Assembly: GCA_031289875.1 (NCBI GenBank)
Contig: JAITOO010000167.1
Coordinates: 1-5,611, forward strand
Direction: 5' to 3'
DNA: 5,611 nt
DNA from: Flavobacteriaceae bacterium
GTDB lineage: Bacteria; Bacteroidota; Bacteroidia; Flavobacteriales; Weeksellaceae
In this document: positions 1 to 4,580 of the stretch, in pieces
Numbering within the stretch: position 1 is the stretch's first letter
Layout: every line of letters starts with the position of its first letter
Notes under the pieces: generated by a model
What the model saw: only the letters and a program-made list of their open reading frames with translations
Database searches by the model: none
Told to the model about the DNA's origin: nothing
Program-made: the position numbers and the translations under genes

Positions 1-72
1 TTTGTTTAAAATACTTCCTTTCGGATTTTTGAGGTAATATTCCTCTTTTTTGCTTTTACTAAAAAGTCCCAT
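1..72 (-). CDS. 5' end of an unrecognised gene, cut by the window edge
   Basis: This leftward reading frame begins with ATG at 72-70 and stays open for 24 codons to the first base of the window. The visible N-terminus starts MGLFSKSKKEEYY and is rich in lysine. It has no signal peptide or membrane segment, which suggests a cytoplasmic protein, but too little is visible to name a family. I take the start as real because an in-frame TAA lies five codons upstream, so no earlier ATG is possible, and because a good Bacteroidota-type promoter sits directly in front (98-129). No Shine-Dalgarno sequence is visible and the leader is A/T-rich, as is normal in this phylum. The gene lies 79 bp downstream of the 108-residue gene on the same strand but appears to have its own promoter. 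Confidence 0.6.
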   Translation of the reverse strand, partial: MGLFSKSKKEEYYLKNPKGSILNK

Positions 73-97
73 ATAAAAAATCTTTTAAAAATTTTTG

Positions 98-129
98 CAA
101 AGGTAATTATTTTTTTTAATTTTCATCAA
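98..129 (-). promoter_or_regulatory. Bacteroidota-type promoter for the partial gene at the left edge
   Basis: On the minus strand TACCTTTG (105-98) matches the -7 consensus TAnnTTTG exactly and is followed by C. A TTG (129-127) lies 21 bp upstream as the -33 element. This predicts a transcript starting near 91-92 and a leader of about 20 nt before the ATG at 72. It is a pattern match only. Confidence 0.55.
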
Positions 130-151
130 GATACGTCCTTTTATTTTTGAG

Positions 152-478
152 TTAGTCCTTTAATATTTTCAGTAATTCACTTTTATTTTTACCATACGGT
201 GGTTTCCAATAATCAATATCTTGTTCTATAAATTCGTCAAACTCATTTTTGGTCAGTTCGGATTGTAATTCAAGACTTATGATTTTTCTAACATTTGCTA
301 ACTTGTCTAAAACTTTTCGATTTTTAAAATATAATAATAAAGCAAGCGCTGTATTTTCAGTATCATCAAATCCGGAACCAATTTTATCAATGGTAGGAAC
401 TATCTCTTCTAACGTTAAAAAGCATTTCTTTAAATCTGCTATACGTTTTCTTTCATTTCCGGTTCTTTTATCGTTCAT
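152..478 (-). CDS. Hypothetical 108-residue cytoplasmic protein
   Basis: I do not recognise this family. The protein is highly charged and has no signal peptide or transmembrane stretch. Residues 1-20 are basic (RKRIADLKK). The middle, about residues 20-75, looks mainly helical, with a hydrophobic ALALLLYF segment near 45-52 that is too short and too flanked by charge to span a membrane. The end is acidic and then basic, with the motif IDYWKPPYGKNK near residues 88-99. The ATG at 478 has a matching promoter just upstream (494-526). The gene ends in TAA at 154-152, and the next leftward gene begins 79 bp further on. GC counted over three 60-base lines is about 27%, well below the 42-57% I counted in lines of the PorP-like and flavin-oxidoreductase genes, so it may be acquired or accessory. 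Coding status rests on frame length, promoter and plausible composition, not on homology. Confidence 0.6.
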   Translation of the reverse strand: MNDKRTGNERKRIADLKKCFLTLEEIVPTIDKIGSGFDDTENTALALLLYFKNRKVLDKLANVRKIISLELQSELTKNEFDEFIEQDIDYWKPPYGKNKSELLKILKD

Positions 479-493
479 AATGTGTTTGTTTTA

Positions 494-526
494 CAAAATT
501 ACTCTTTTATTCCTAATTCCCAACAA
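494..526 (-). promoter_or_regulatory. Bacteroidota-type promoter of the 108-residue gene
   Basis: On the minus strand TAATTTTG (501-494) fits TAnnTTTG, and TTGTTG (526-521) ends 19 bp upstream in the -33 position. Transcription would begin near 487-488, only about 10 nt before the ATG at 478, so the message would be nearly leaderless. No Shine-Dalgarno sequence is present. Confidence 0.55.
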
Positions 527-544
527 GATAAAGGCTCATTCTTT

Positions 545-600
545 GCGGGTTGCAAGTCCATCAGGGACGACACTTTATTAACCGTATGCTTTAGCTAACA
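545..600. repeat. Possible decayed interspersed repeat
   Basis: The stretch holding GCAAGTCCATCAGGGACGAC, followed by TTTATTAACCGTATGCTTTAGC, resembles short non-coding repeats with a 'CAGGGACGA' core that I recall from Bacteroidota genomes, where the tail often forms a perfect hairpin. Here the right arm of the hairpin is missing or degenerate. Only one copy is in the window, so repeat status is a recollection and not something the window shows. Confidence 0.25.
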
Positions 601-624
601 TATGATAAAAATAAAGTTTTCTGT

Positions 625-674
625 CCTGCTTTTTTCAAGATTGATCGACTTTTCGATGAAGCGGGCTTTTTTTT
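625..674 (+). terminator. Rightward intrinsic terminator without an obvious gene
   Basis: CCTGCTT (625-631) pairs with AAGCGGG (659-665), seven pairs with one G-T wobble, and the stem is followed at once by C and eight T (667-674). A smaller hairpin lies inside: ATCGA (644-648) and TCGAT (653-657) around a 4-base loop. The T-run is only on the rightward side, so this should end a plus-strand transcript, yet the nearest genes to the left point leftward. It may end an unannotated small RNA, a remnant transcript, or antisense transcription from the left. Confidence 0.5.
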
Positions 675-809
675 CGGTGAATGGGAGGGACTAAATATTT
701 CTAATCTACAATAAACGTATTAAATATTTTTCAATAATTACAATATTCAAAGTATAATTCCTTGATATTTAATTGCAAAATGAATCTTATCCTCATATTT
801 TTAGTGCGT

Positions 810-841
810 TTTATGTGATTTATAAAAGGAGGACACATAAA
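810..841 (+). other. Hairpin with a Shine-Dalgarno sequence in its loop
   Basis: TTTATGTG (810-817) and CACATAAA (834-841) form an 8-bp perfect stem. The 16-base loop contains AAAAGGAGG (824-832), complementary to the 3' end of 16S rRNA. No reading frame follows: the closest in-frame possibilities end within a few codons. A short TCCTC (790-794) upstream could pair with GAGGA (829-833) and hide the motif in an alternative fold. Pairing is seen in the sequence; any function is inference. Confidence 0.35.
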
Positions 842-849
842 TATATTTG
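842..849 (+). promoter_or_regulatory. Possible distal promoter -7 element
   Basis: TATATTTG matches TAnnTTTG, but the -33 position has only TTTA (819-822), 19 bp upstream. If used, it would give the PorP-like gene a leader of roughly 220 nt. In DNA this rich in A and T such a match is weak evidence on its own. Confidence 0.25.
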
Positions 850-1007
850 TGAAATATTAAATATCAATTAATTACAAATTTTATTTATGTAAATATTTAG
901 GGATTGATAATTATCCATAGAAATTAAAGTCTTTTATGCTTGATTATCAGCAAGTTATCGCCTGTACTTTTATGTAAATATACCCATCTCATTAGCTTAA
1001 GAATAAA

Positions 1008-1039
1008 TTTTATCAAACAAATTAAATATAATAAATTTG
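1008..1039 (+). promoter_or_regulatory. Probable promoter of the PorP-like/idi operon
   Basis: TAAATTTG (1032-1039), followed by C, is an exact -7 TAnnTTTG match 33 bp before the ATG at 1073. The -33 position has TTTT (1008-1011) at 20 bp spacing, a partial match to TTTG. The predicted start near 1045-1047 gives a leader of about 26-28 nt ending in an A-rich stretch. Confidence 0.5.
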
Positions 1040-1072
1040 CTTGTTCGCAGTTTATAATAAAAACAACTAAAG

Positions 1073-2035
1073 ATGAAACTCAAAACGATAGGCTTTCTAT
1101 GTTTACTGACCGCCATTTTCGGCAAAATTTCGGCACAGCAGAGCATTCCTTTTGACCAGCAGTATTTGCTTTCCGACAAAATTTTGATAAACCCTTCATA
1201 CACAGGCTACACTGATGACATTGTGCTGAAAGCTACTTATCATAAACAATGGAGTGATTTTGATGAAAGTCCTAACACCCAGACTATCAGTACGCATTTC
1301 AATCTGGTGGACAGGCTCGGCGTGGGTGCATATTTTTTCAGAGACGAAAACGGACCTGTTTCCATGAACGGCATCAACCTTTCCTCCGCCTATCACATTC
1401 CTTTCACCGATGACGACGAAGACCGCACCCGAAACCAATTTTCTTTCGGCGCATCTTTGAGTTTCTTTGGACAAAGTTTAGATTATGCCAAACTCACCCC
1501 TGAAATGTCCAACGACCCGCTTCTGACCGGCGACAAAACCATTTTTCTATCCTATTTAAATTTGGGCTTGTCTTTCGCTTACAACGGTTTCTTTGGCGGA
1601 GTTTCCGTACTGGATATTCCTTTGGGACAGAACAAACCTGTTGTGAACACCATAGAACCTTCTCCCGCTTGGTATTACCTCAATTTCGGCTACGATTGGG
1701 ATGTTACCGATGGATTTGTTTTAGAACCGTCCCTGCTAATGAGCCTCAACAGCGATTCTCAGCGAATGCTCGACCTGAATCTAAAAGCTAAATTCAAAAA
1801 CGATTTTAATTCTTTTGCCGTTGGAGTGAGCTACCGCGACGGTTTAAGCTCGGAAAAAAATGAAGGATTGTCTTTCACTCCCTTTATTCAAGCAGACCTC
1901 AACCGCTTGAATTTTTCTTTTGGATATAATTTCGGACTATCCGACATTTACAAAACGGGCAAAGACGGTTTCGTTATCGGTTTGGGCTACAATTTGGAAA
2001 ATTTTATCAATCCTGACGGTTTCAGGTATAGATAA
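1073..2035 (+). CDS. PorP/SprF-family type IX secretion-associated membrane protein
   Basis: The 320-residue product has a signal peptide: basic MKLK, a hydrophobic core at residues 6-16, and a likely signal peptidase cut after ISA at residue 21. The mature start, with FDQQYL near 27-32 followed by the INPSYTGY segment, carries the family hallmark (usually 'NP.YAG'). The body alternates short amphipathic strands with turns rich in N, D and G (GVGAYFFRDENGP, FSFGASLSFFGQSLDYAKL, FGYNFGLSDIY), as expected of an outer-membrane beta-barrel, and it ends with a barrel-like GFVIGLGYNLENF strand. Length is typical of the family (about 300). Known members PorP and SprF work with type IX secretion and gliding; most paralogues sit beside a large secreted adhesin and probably help anchor it. 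No adhesin gene adjoins this one, so its partner is unknown and a specific name would be unjustified. It likely shares a transcript with idi, 21 bp downstream. Confidence 0.88.
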   Translation: MKLKTIGFLCLLTAIFGKISAQQSIPFDQQYLLSDKILINPSYTGYTDDIVLKATYHKQWSDFDESPNTQTISTHFNLVDRLGVGAYFFRDENGPVSMNGINLSSAYHIPFTDDDEDRTRNQFSFGASLSFFGQSLDYAKLTPEMSNDPLLTGDKTIFLSYLNLGLSFAYNGFFGGVSVLDIPLGQNKPVVNTIEPSPAWYYLNFGYDWDVTDGFVLEPSLLMSLNSDSQRMLDLNLKAKFKNDFNSFAVGVSYRDGLSSEKNEGLSFTPFIQADLNRLNFSFGYNFGLSDIYKTGKDGFVIGLGYNLENFINPDGFRYR

Positions 2036-2056
2036 GAGGCTGGAAAACAGGAAAGA

Positions 2057-2572
2057 ATGAAAGAATATGTGGTTATAGTAAACAAAAAAGACGAACAATT
2101 AGGATTGATGGAAAAACAGGAAGCGCACATAAAAGCAGTGCTTCATCGAGCATTTTCCATATTCATTTTCAACAGGAAAGGAGAATTTTTACTGCAAAGA
2201 AGGGCGAAGGTCAAATATCATTCTCCGCTCAAATGGACAAACACTTGTTGCAGCCATCCTCGCGACGGCGAAACTTATTTGGAAGCGGCTCATCGCCGTT
2301 TACAGGAAGAATTGGGTTTTGACTGCACACTGGCAGAAAAGTTCCATTTTATTTACAAGACCGGCGTCGGCGACGGCTTGACAGAACACGAATTTGACCG
2401 CGTTTTCACAGGAATTTACGAAAAAGATTTCTGTATCAATCCCAACGAAGTCGATACCGTTAAATGGATTTCTCTACAAGATTTGATGAAAGAACTTCAC
2501 GCTCACCCCGAGCAATTTACCGAGTGGTTTAAGATTATTTTTGAAAAATATCACGAATCCATCATACAGTAA
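2057..2572 (+). CDS. idi: Isopentenyl-diphosphate delta-isomerase, type 1
   Basis: The 171-residue cytoplasmic Nudix-fold enzyme interconverts isopentenyl diphosphate and dimethylallyl diphosphate, supplying the starter for quinone, carotenoid and undecaprenyl synthesis. Family residues are all visible. The metal-binding histidines are H24 (EAH), H30 (LHRAF) and H67 (CSHP). The catalytic cysteine is C65 in WTNTCCSHP, matching C67 of the E. coli enzyme. The metal-binding acids are E110 and E112 in LTEHEFD, and the Nudix-like helix RRLQEELG spans 80-87. Length is normal for the short bacterial form. The start is set by ATG at 2057, with a modest AGGAAAG at 2049-2055 just upstream, one of few Shine-Dalgarno-like sequences in the window. 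The gene lies 21 bp behind the PorP-like gene, probably co-transcribed. The enzyme is needed in the mevalonate route and optional in the MEP route; the window does not show which is used. Confidence 0.95.
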   Translation: MKEYVVIVNKKDEQLGLMEKQEAHIKAVLHRAFSIFIFNRKGEFLLQRRAKVKYHSPLKWTNTCCSHPRDGETYLEAAHRRLQEELGFDCTLAEKFHFIYKTGVGDGLTEHEFDRVFTGIYEKDFCINPNEVDTVKWISLQDLMKELHAHPEQFTEWFKIIFEKYHESIIQ

Positions 2573-2578
2573 AACATA

Positions 2579-2604
2579 AACTGCGTACAACTTTTACCGT
2601 AGTT
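2579..2604 (+). terminator. Weak hairpin just after idi
   Basis: AACTGCG (2579-2585) pairs with CGTAGTT (2598-2604), seven pairs including one G-T, around a 12-base loop, starting seven bases after the idi stop codon. No T-run follows, so this may be an mRNA 3'-end stabiliser instead of a terminator, or chance. Confidence 0.2.
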
Positions 2605-2625
2605 ATTAAACATAAATTACTAAAC

Positions 2626-2648
2626 CGTTTTTCGATTTCGGAAAAACG
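2626..2648. terminator. Bidirectional terminator between convergent genes
   Basis: CGTTTTTC (2626-2633) and GAAAAACG (2641-2648) form a perfect 8-bp stem with a 7-base loop. It sits between the end of idi (2572) and the end of the leftward helix-turn-helix gene (2665). The stem is followed by TTTATTT rightward and TTTAGTAATTT leftward, so it may serve both genes. T-runs are broken, so efficiency is uncertain. Confidence 0.55.
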
Positions 2649-2664
2649 TTTATTTCACAAACAC

Positions 2665-2916
2665 TTATTGATTTTTACGGGCAATTTCTTCCGCCAAATC
2701 GTAAATGGTAGAGTCGTCCAACGTGACCAAACCGCCGTCAGGACCTGCTTCAATATGAAAACCTACGGTTTTGCCGGCGTTAAAATGCTGACCGCCAAAA
2801 TAGTTACGTACCGTTTCTTCATCAAGCCCTACTTTATCTGCAATTTCTTGGATAGCTCCGTGGGGCAGGCTGTCTTTGAGTCTGCGCAGCGAATTGAATG
2901 TTACTATCTTAGTCAT
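2665..2916 (-). CDS. Small helix-turn-helix DNA-binding protein
   Basis: The 83-residue protein resembles a small family annotated as DNA-binding in Bacteroidota; I recall the pattern but cannot name a characterised member. Residues 1-19 (MTKIVTFNSLRRLKDSLPH) form a basic lead-in. Residues 20-40 read as a helix-turn-helix: AIQEIADKVGLDEETVRNYF has the usual small residue in the first helix, glycine at the turn and a recognition helix with T-V-R-N. A glycine-rich stretch (HIEAGPDGG, 54-62) and a last helix (LAEEIARKN, 74-82) follow. Length is complete for such a protein. The ATG at 2916 has no Shine-Dalgarno sequence; a 16-bp palindrome sits four bases upstream. It converges on idi and diverges from the flavin oxidoreductase. 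Its target is unknown; it might regulate itself or the divergent gene. The overlapping opposite-strand frame (2668-2928) is its shadow. Confidence 0.8.
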   Translation of the reverse strand: MTKIVTFNSLRRLKDSLPHGAIQEIADKVGLDEETVRNYFGGQHFNAGKTVGFHIEAGPDGGLVTLDDSTIYDLAEEIARKNQ

Positions 2917-2920
2917 GATT

Positions 2921-2936
2921 TTATTTAATTAAATAA
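2921..2936. promoter_or_regulatory. 16-bp perfect palindrome before the HTH start codon
   Basis: TTATTTAATTAAATAA is its own reverse complement and ends four bases before the ATG of the helix-turn-helix gene. It could be an operator for self-repression, or a stem that limits translation. Being entirely A and T, it may also be chance. Confidence 0.3.
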
Positions 2937-2953
2937 TGCTGTTTATCTTATAT

Positions 2954-2977
2954 AATTGTGAGTGCTAAATTACAATT
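2954..2977. promoter_or_regulatory. Inverted repeat in the HTH gene leader, operator candidate
   Basis: AATTGT (2954-2959) and ACAATT (2972-2977) are 12 bp apart. On the minus strand a near -7 sequence TAATTTAG (2972-2965) lies between the arms, so a protein bound here would cover either a promoter or the early leader of the helix-turn-helix gene. Confidence 0.25.
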
Positions 2978-3019
2978 AATTTTTGAATAAAAAAATCATT
3001 TGGATAAAAACTTGTCATA

Positions 3020-3027
3020 CAAAAGTA
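3020..3027 (-). promoter_or_regulatory. Possible -7 element for the HTH gene
   Basis: On the minus strand TACTTTTG matches TAnnTTTG exactly. It would give a leader of roughly 100 nt to the ATG at 2916. I find no TTG at the usual -33 spacing, so the call is tentative. Confidence 0.3.
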
Positions 3028-3049
3028 CACAATTAACCTCTAACTTTTT

Positions 3050-3070
3050 CTACTTTTTCATGTAAAGTAG
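3050..3070. repeat. 7-bp hairpin in the divergent intergenic region
   Basis: CTACTTT (3050-3056) and AAAGTAG (3064-3070) pair perfectly around a 7-base loop. No T-run follows on either side at terminator distance, so a binding site or chance are the alternatives. Confidence 0.25.
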
Positions 3071-3146
3071 GTTGATATTTAATTTTCGGAGCAGGTCAGC
3101 TGTCTTGCAGGTGCATTTTAATCTTCAACAAAATTAGTATTTTTTG

Positions 3147-3192
3147 ATTTTTGGAAAATTTTTCTTTTCTGCAAATAATGTTCTCCAAAAAT
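3147..3192. repeat. 9-bp inverted repeat just upstream of the flavin oxidoreductase promoter
   Basis: ATTTTTGGA (3147-3155) and TCCAAAAAT (3184-3192) are perfect inverted copies 28 bp apart, ending 14 bp before the -7 element at 3207. The position suits a regulator binding site; the AT-rich setting makes chance quite possible. Confidence 0.25.
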
Positions 3193-3206
3193 TGAAAATA
3201 TTTCTC

Positions 3207-3214
3207 TAACTTTG
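3207..3214 (+). promoter_or_regulatory. -7 element of the flavin oxidoreductase gene
   Basis: TAACTTTG matches TAnnTTTG exactly, 46 bp before the ATG at 3261. No good -33 TTG lies 19-21 bp upstream (the nearest TTG, 3192-3194, is only 12 bp away), which may mean an activated or weak promoter. Confidence 0.4.
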
Positions 3215-3260
3215 ATTCTTATTTCAATTCTGTTTAAAGAATTTTAAAAACCTGAAAATT

Positions 3261-4286
3261 ATGTCAAGATTATTTCAAAAACTTAAATTAAAAAATCTCA
3301 CGCTGAAAAACAGAATCGTCATGCCTCCGATATGCCAATACTCTGCACATGAAGGTTTTGCAAACGATTGGCATTTTGTTCATTACGGAAGCCGCTCAAT
3401 TGGGCAGACGGCGCTTCTCATTCAGGAAGCAACGGCAGTTGCGCTGAACGGACGCATAACCGATAGAGACTTAGGGATTTGGCATGATGAACAGATATTA
3501 AAACTCGCTCAAATCACGGATTTTGCGCACAAACATGGCGCCTTGTTCGGGATTCAACTGGCGCACGCAGGGCGAAAAGCAACGGTAAAAGGCTCGGTTG
3601 CGCCTTCCGCACTGAGGTTTGACGAGACTTATCAAATTCCGAAAGAACTGAGCCGAGACGAAATTAAAATCATTGTCGATGAGTTTAGAGACGCCGCAAT
3701 ACGTTCAATTAAATCCAATTACGACGTTTTAGAAATTCATGCGGCTCATGGTTACCTGATTCACGAATTTTTGTCTCCGCTCACTAACAGGCGAACCGAT
3801 GAATACGGCGGAAGTTTTGAAAACAGAATCCGATTTTTAATTGAAATTGTAGAGGCTATCAACCGCGTGATAACAGACCGCGTTTCGCTTTGGGTACGGA
3901 TTTCTGCCACCGACTGGGCGGAAACGGGCGGATGGGATTTGGAACAATCCGTTGAACTGATGCAGCGGCTTAAAAATCTGAACGTTGAAGTTGCAGATGT
4001 TTCCACAGGCGGACTGATTCCGGAGGTTAAAATTCCGATTGCGCCGAATTATCAAGTGCCTTTTGCGAAGAAAATAAAGCAGGAAACAGGCATCATCACG
4101 GGGGCTGTCGGGTTGATTACCAATGCGGTGCAGGCGGAAGAAATTTTGCAAAACAACGAAGCAGACTTTGTTCTGGTCGGCAGGGAACTGCTGCGCAATC
4201 CTTACTTTCCGATGGAAGCGGCGAATATTTTGCGGGAAGACATCGCTTGGGCTGAGCAGTATAATCCGGCAAAATTCAAAAACTAA
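3261..4286 (+). CDS. Old Yellow Enzyme, YqjM-class NAD(P)H:flavin oxidoreductase
   Basis: This 341-residue FMN enzyme has a complete TIM barrel and the full layout of the 'thermophilic-like' class typified by Bacillus YqjM (NamA). Such enzymes reduce activated C=C bonds of enones, maleimides or nitro compounds with NAD(P)H; the natural substrate is usually unknown. Visible class residues are C25 and Y27 in PPICQYS (C26/Y28 of YqjM, tuning the flavin), K106 in HAGRKA, the substrate-binding pair H160/H163 with Y165 in HAAHGYL, R213 in WVRIS, and the FMN-phosphate site GAVGLIT (281-287) with R308 in VGRELLR. NRRTDEYGGSFENR (176-189) is the family signature. One thing departs from YqjM: its C-terminal arginine finger (R336 in QYERGW) aligns with proline in QYNPAKFKN. 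ATG at 3261 gives the class's normal N-terminus; the leader is A-rich without a Shine-Dalgarno sequence. It stands alone as a transcription unit. Confidence 0.93.
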   Translation: MSRLFQKLKLKNLTLKNRIVMPPICQYSAHEGFANDWHFVHYGSRSIGQTALLIQEATAVALNGRITDRDLGIWHDEQILKLAQITDFAHKHGALFGIQLAHAGRKATVKGSVAPSALRFDETYQIPKELSRDEIKIIVDEFRDAAIRSIKSNYDVLEIHAAHGYLIHEFLSPLTNRRTDEYGGSFENRIRFLIEIVEAINRVITDRVSLWVRISATDWAETGGWDLEQSVELMQRLKNLNVEVADVSTGGLIPEVKIPIAPNYQVPFAKKIKQETGIITGAVGLITNAVQAEEILQNNEADFVLVGRELLRNPYFPMEAANILREDIAWAEQYNPAKFKN

Positions 4287-4306
4287 AGGGTAAAGAATCT
4301 TTGTTG

Positions 4307-4321
4307 TCCGCTAAAGGCGGA
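4307..4321. repeat. Small GC-rich hairpin after the flavin oxidoreductase
   Basis: TCCGC (4307-4311) and GCGGA (4317-4321) pair around TAAAG. It lies 20 bp past the stop codon. There is no T-run after it, so it is a weak terminator at best; similar TCCGC...GCGGA palindromes are common interspersed hairpins in bacteria. Confidence 0.25.
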
Positions 4322-4341
4322 AAATCACTATAATTTGATTC

Positions 4342-4365
4342 TTACTGTCTGATAATCAGACGTAA
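4342..4365 (+). terminator. Hairpin, probable 3' end of the flavin oxidoreductase transcript
   Basis: TTAC (4342-4345) plus GTCTGA (4347-4352) pair with TCAGAC (4356-4361) plus GTAA (4362-4365), ten pairs with one bulged T and a 3-base loop TAA. The downstream sequence is TAATTACTATTTT, a poor T-run. It is the strongest stem between 4287 and the palindromic element at 4526, so I favour a terminator role with reservations. Confidence 0.35.
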
Positions 4366-4525
4366 TAATTACTATTTTCAAAAGTAAGCCCTTTTCATTT
4401 CGGGGAAGAGCGAATTTTGATACTCTGCTTTTGTTCGTATGTAACCAGCCTTAAAGTACATTGATTCCCATAAATAATTACCAATTACGTCGCCATTTTT
4501 TTCTGAAAATGTAAATTACCGTAGG

Positions 4526-4543
4526 GGCAAGGCGTGCCTTGCC
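4526..4543. repeat. GTAGGGGC-type palindromic element
   Basis: GGCAAGGC (4526-4533) and GCCTTGCC (4536-4543) form an 8-bp perfect stem, preceded by CCGTAGG (4519-4525). Short palindromes beginning GTAGGGGC with a 'CAAGGC...GCCTTG' stem recur in intergenic DNA of many Bacteroidota and cyanobacteria, as far as I recall. This one lies 37 bp before the methyltransferase start, at the place where the -33 promoter element would be expected. Only one copy is in the window. Confidence 0.4.
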
Positions 4544-4553
4544 AAAAAAACAG

Positions 4554-4561
4554 TATCTTTG
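4554..4561 (+). promoter_or_regulatory. -7 element of the methyltransferase gene
   Basis: TATCTTTG matches TAnnTTTG exactly and lies 19 bp before the ATG at 4581. No TTG is found at 19-21 bp upstream; that space is occupied by the palindromic element (4526-4543). The predicted leader is only about 13 nt. Confidence 0.45.
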
Positions 4562-4580
4562 TGTTGCATTCGAATAAATC

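Larger units (their letters stand above)
762..867. repeat. 12-bp perfect inverted repeat enclosing 82 bp
   Basis: TTGATATTTAAT (762-773) is the exact reverse complement of ATTAAATATCAA (856-867). Between the arms lie the hairpin at 810-841 and a TAnnTTTG match on the plus strand (TATATTTG, 842-849). The arrangement could be the closing stem of a structured RNA, or the ends of a small invertible segment of the kind used for phase-variable promoters in Bacteroidales. The arms are AT-rich and short, so chance is not excluded. Confidence 0.35.
479..1072. other. 594-bp gene-free region upstream of the PorP-like gene
   Basis: No convincing protein gene is present on either strand here. The region is AT-rich. 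It contains the promoter of the leftward 108-residue gene, a possible decayed repeat (about 545-600), a rightward terminator (625-674), a 12-bp inverted repeat (762-773 and 856-867), an inner hairpin with a Shine-Dalgarno loop (810-841), a 10-bp palindrome GATAATTATC (906-915), 13-bp direct repeats (884-896 and 969-981) and the promoter of the rightward operon (1032-1039). Such density of symmetric sequence suggests regulatory or RNA function, although some symmetry is expected by chance in AT-rich DNA. Confidence 0.6.
2917..3260. other. 344-bp divergent intergenic region
   Basis: This AT-rich stretch separates the leftward helix-turn-helix gene from the rightward flavin oxidoreductase. It holds -7 elements for both directions (3020-3027 leftward, 3207-3214 rightward) and several symmetric sequences: a 16-bp palindrome (2921-2936), AATTGT/ACAATT arms (2954-2977), a 7-bp hairpin (3050-3070) and a 9-bp inverted repeat (3147-3192). 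I see no protein gene or known RNA in it. Confidence 0.6.

Noticed and set aside
249..581. 110-codon plus-strand reading frame
   Set aside because: It lies antisense to the 108-residue gene, which has a matching promoter; its product end falls in the repeat-like segment and it has no plausible leader.
824..850. Small gene starting just after AAAAGGAGG
   Set aside because: The possible starts (ATA near 837, GTG near 849) meet a stop within a few codons, so no peptide of useful size is encoded.
691..900. 10-bp pair CTAAATATTT (691-700) and AAATATTTAG (891-900)
   Set aside because: The core AAATATTT is self-complementary and recurs several times in this AT-rich stretch, so the pairing is expected by chance.
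940..1155. 71-codon plus-strand frame before and into the PorP-like gene
   Set aside because: It overlaps the signal-peptide region of the PorP-like gene in another frame and covers that gene's promoter; no family features.
997..1474. Leftward frames (997-1203 and 1196-1474) opposite the PorP-like gene
   Set aside because: They are antisense to a well-supported gene and show no domain or promoter.
3761..4151. Leftward frames opposite the flavin oxidoreductase
   Set aside because: They are antisense shadows of a gene whose catalytic motifs are intact.
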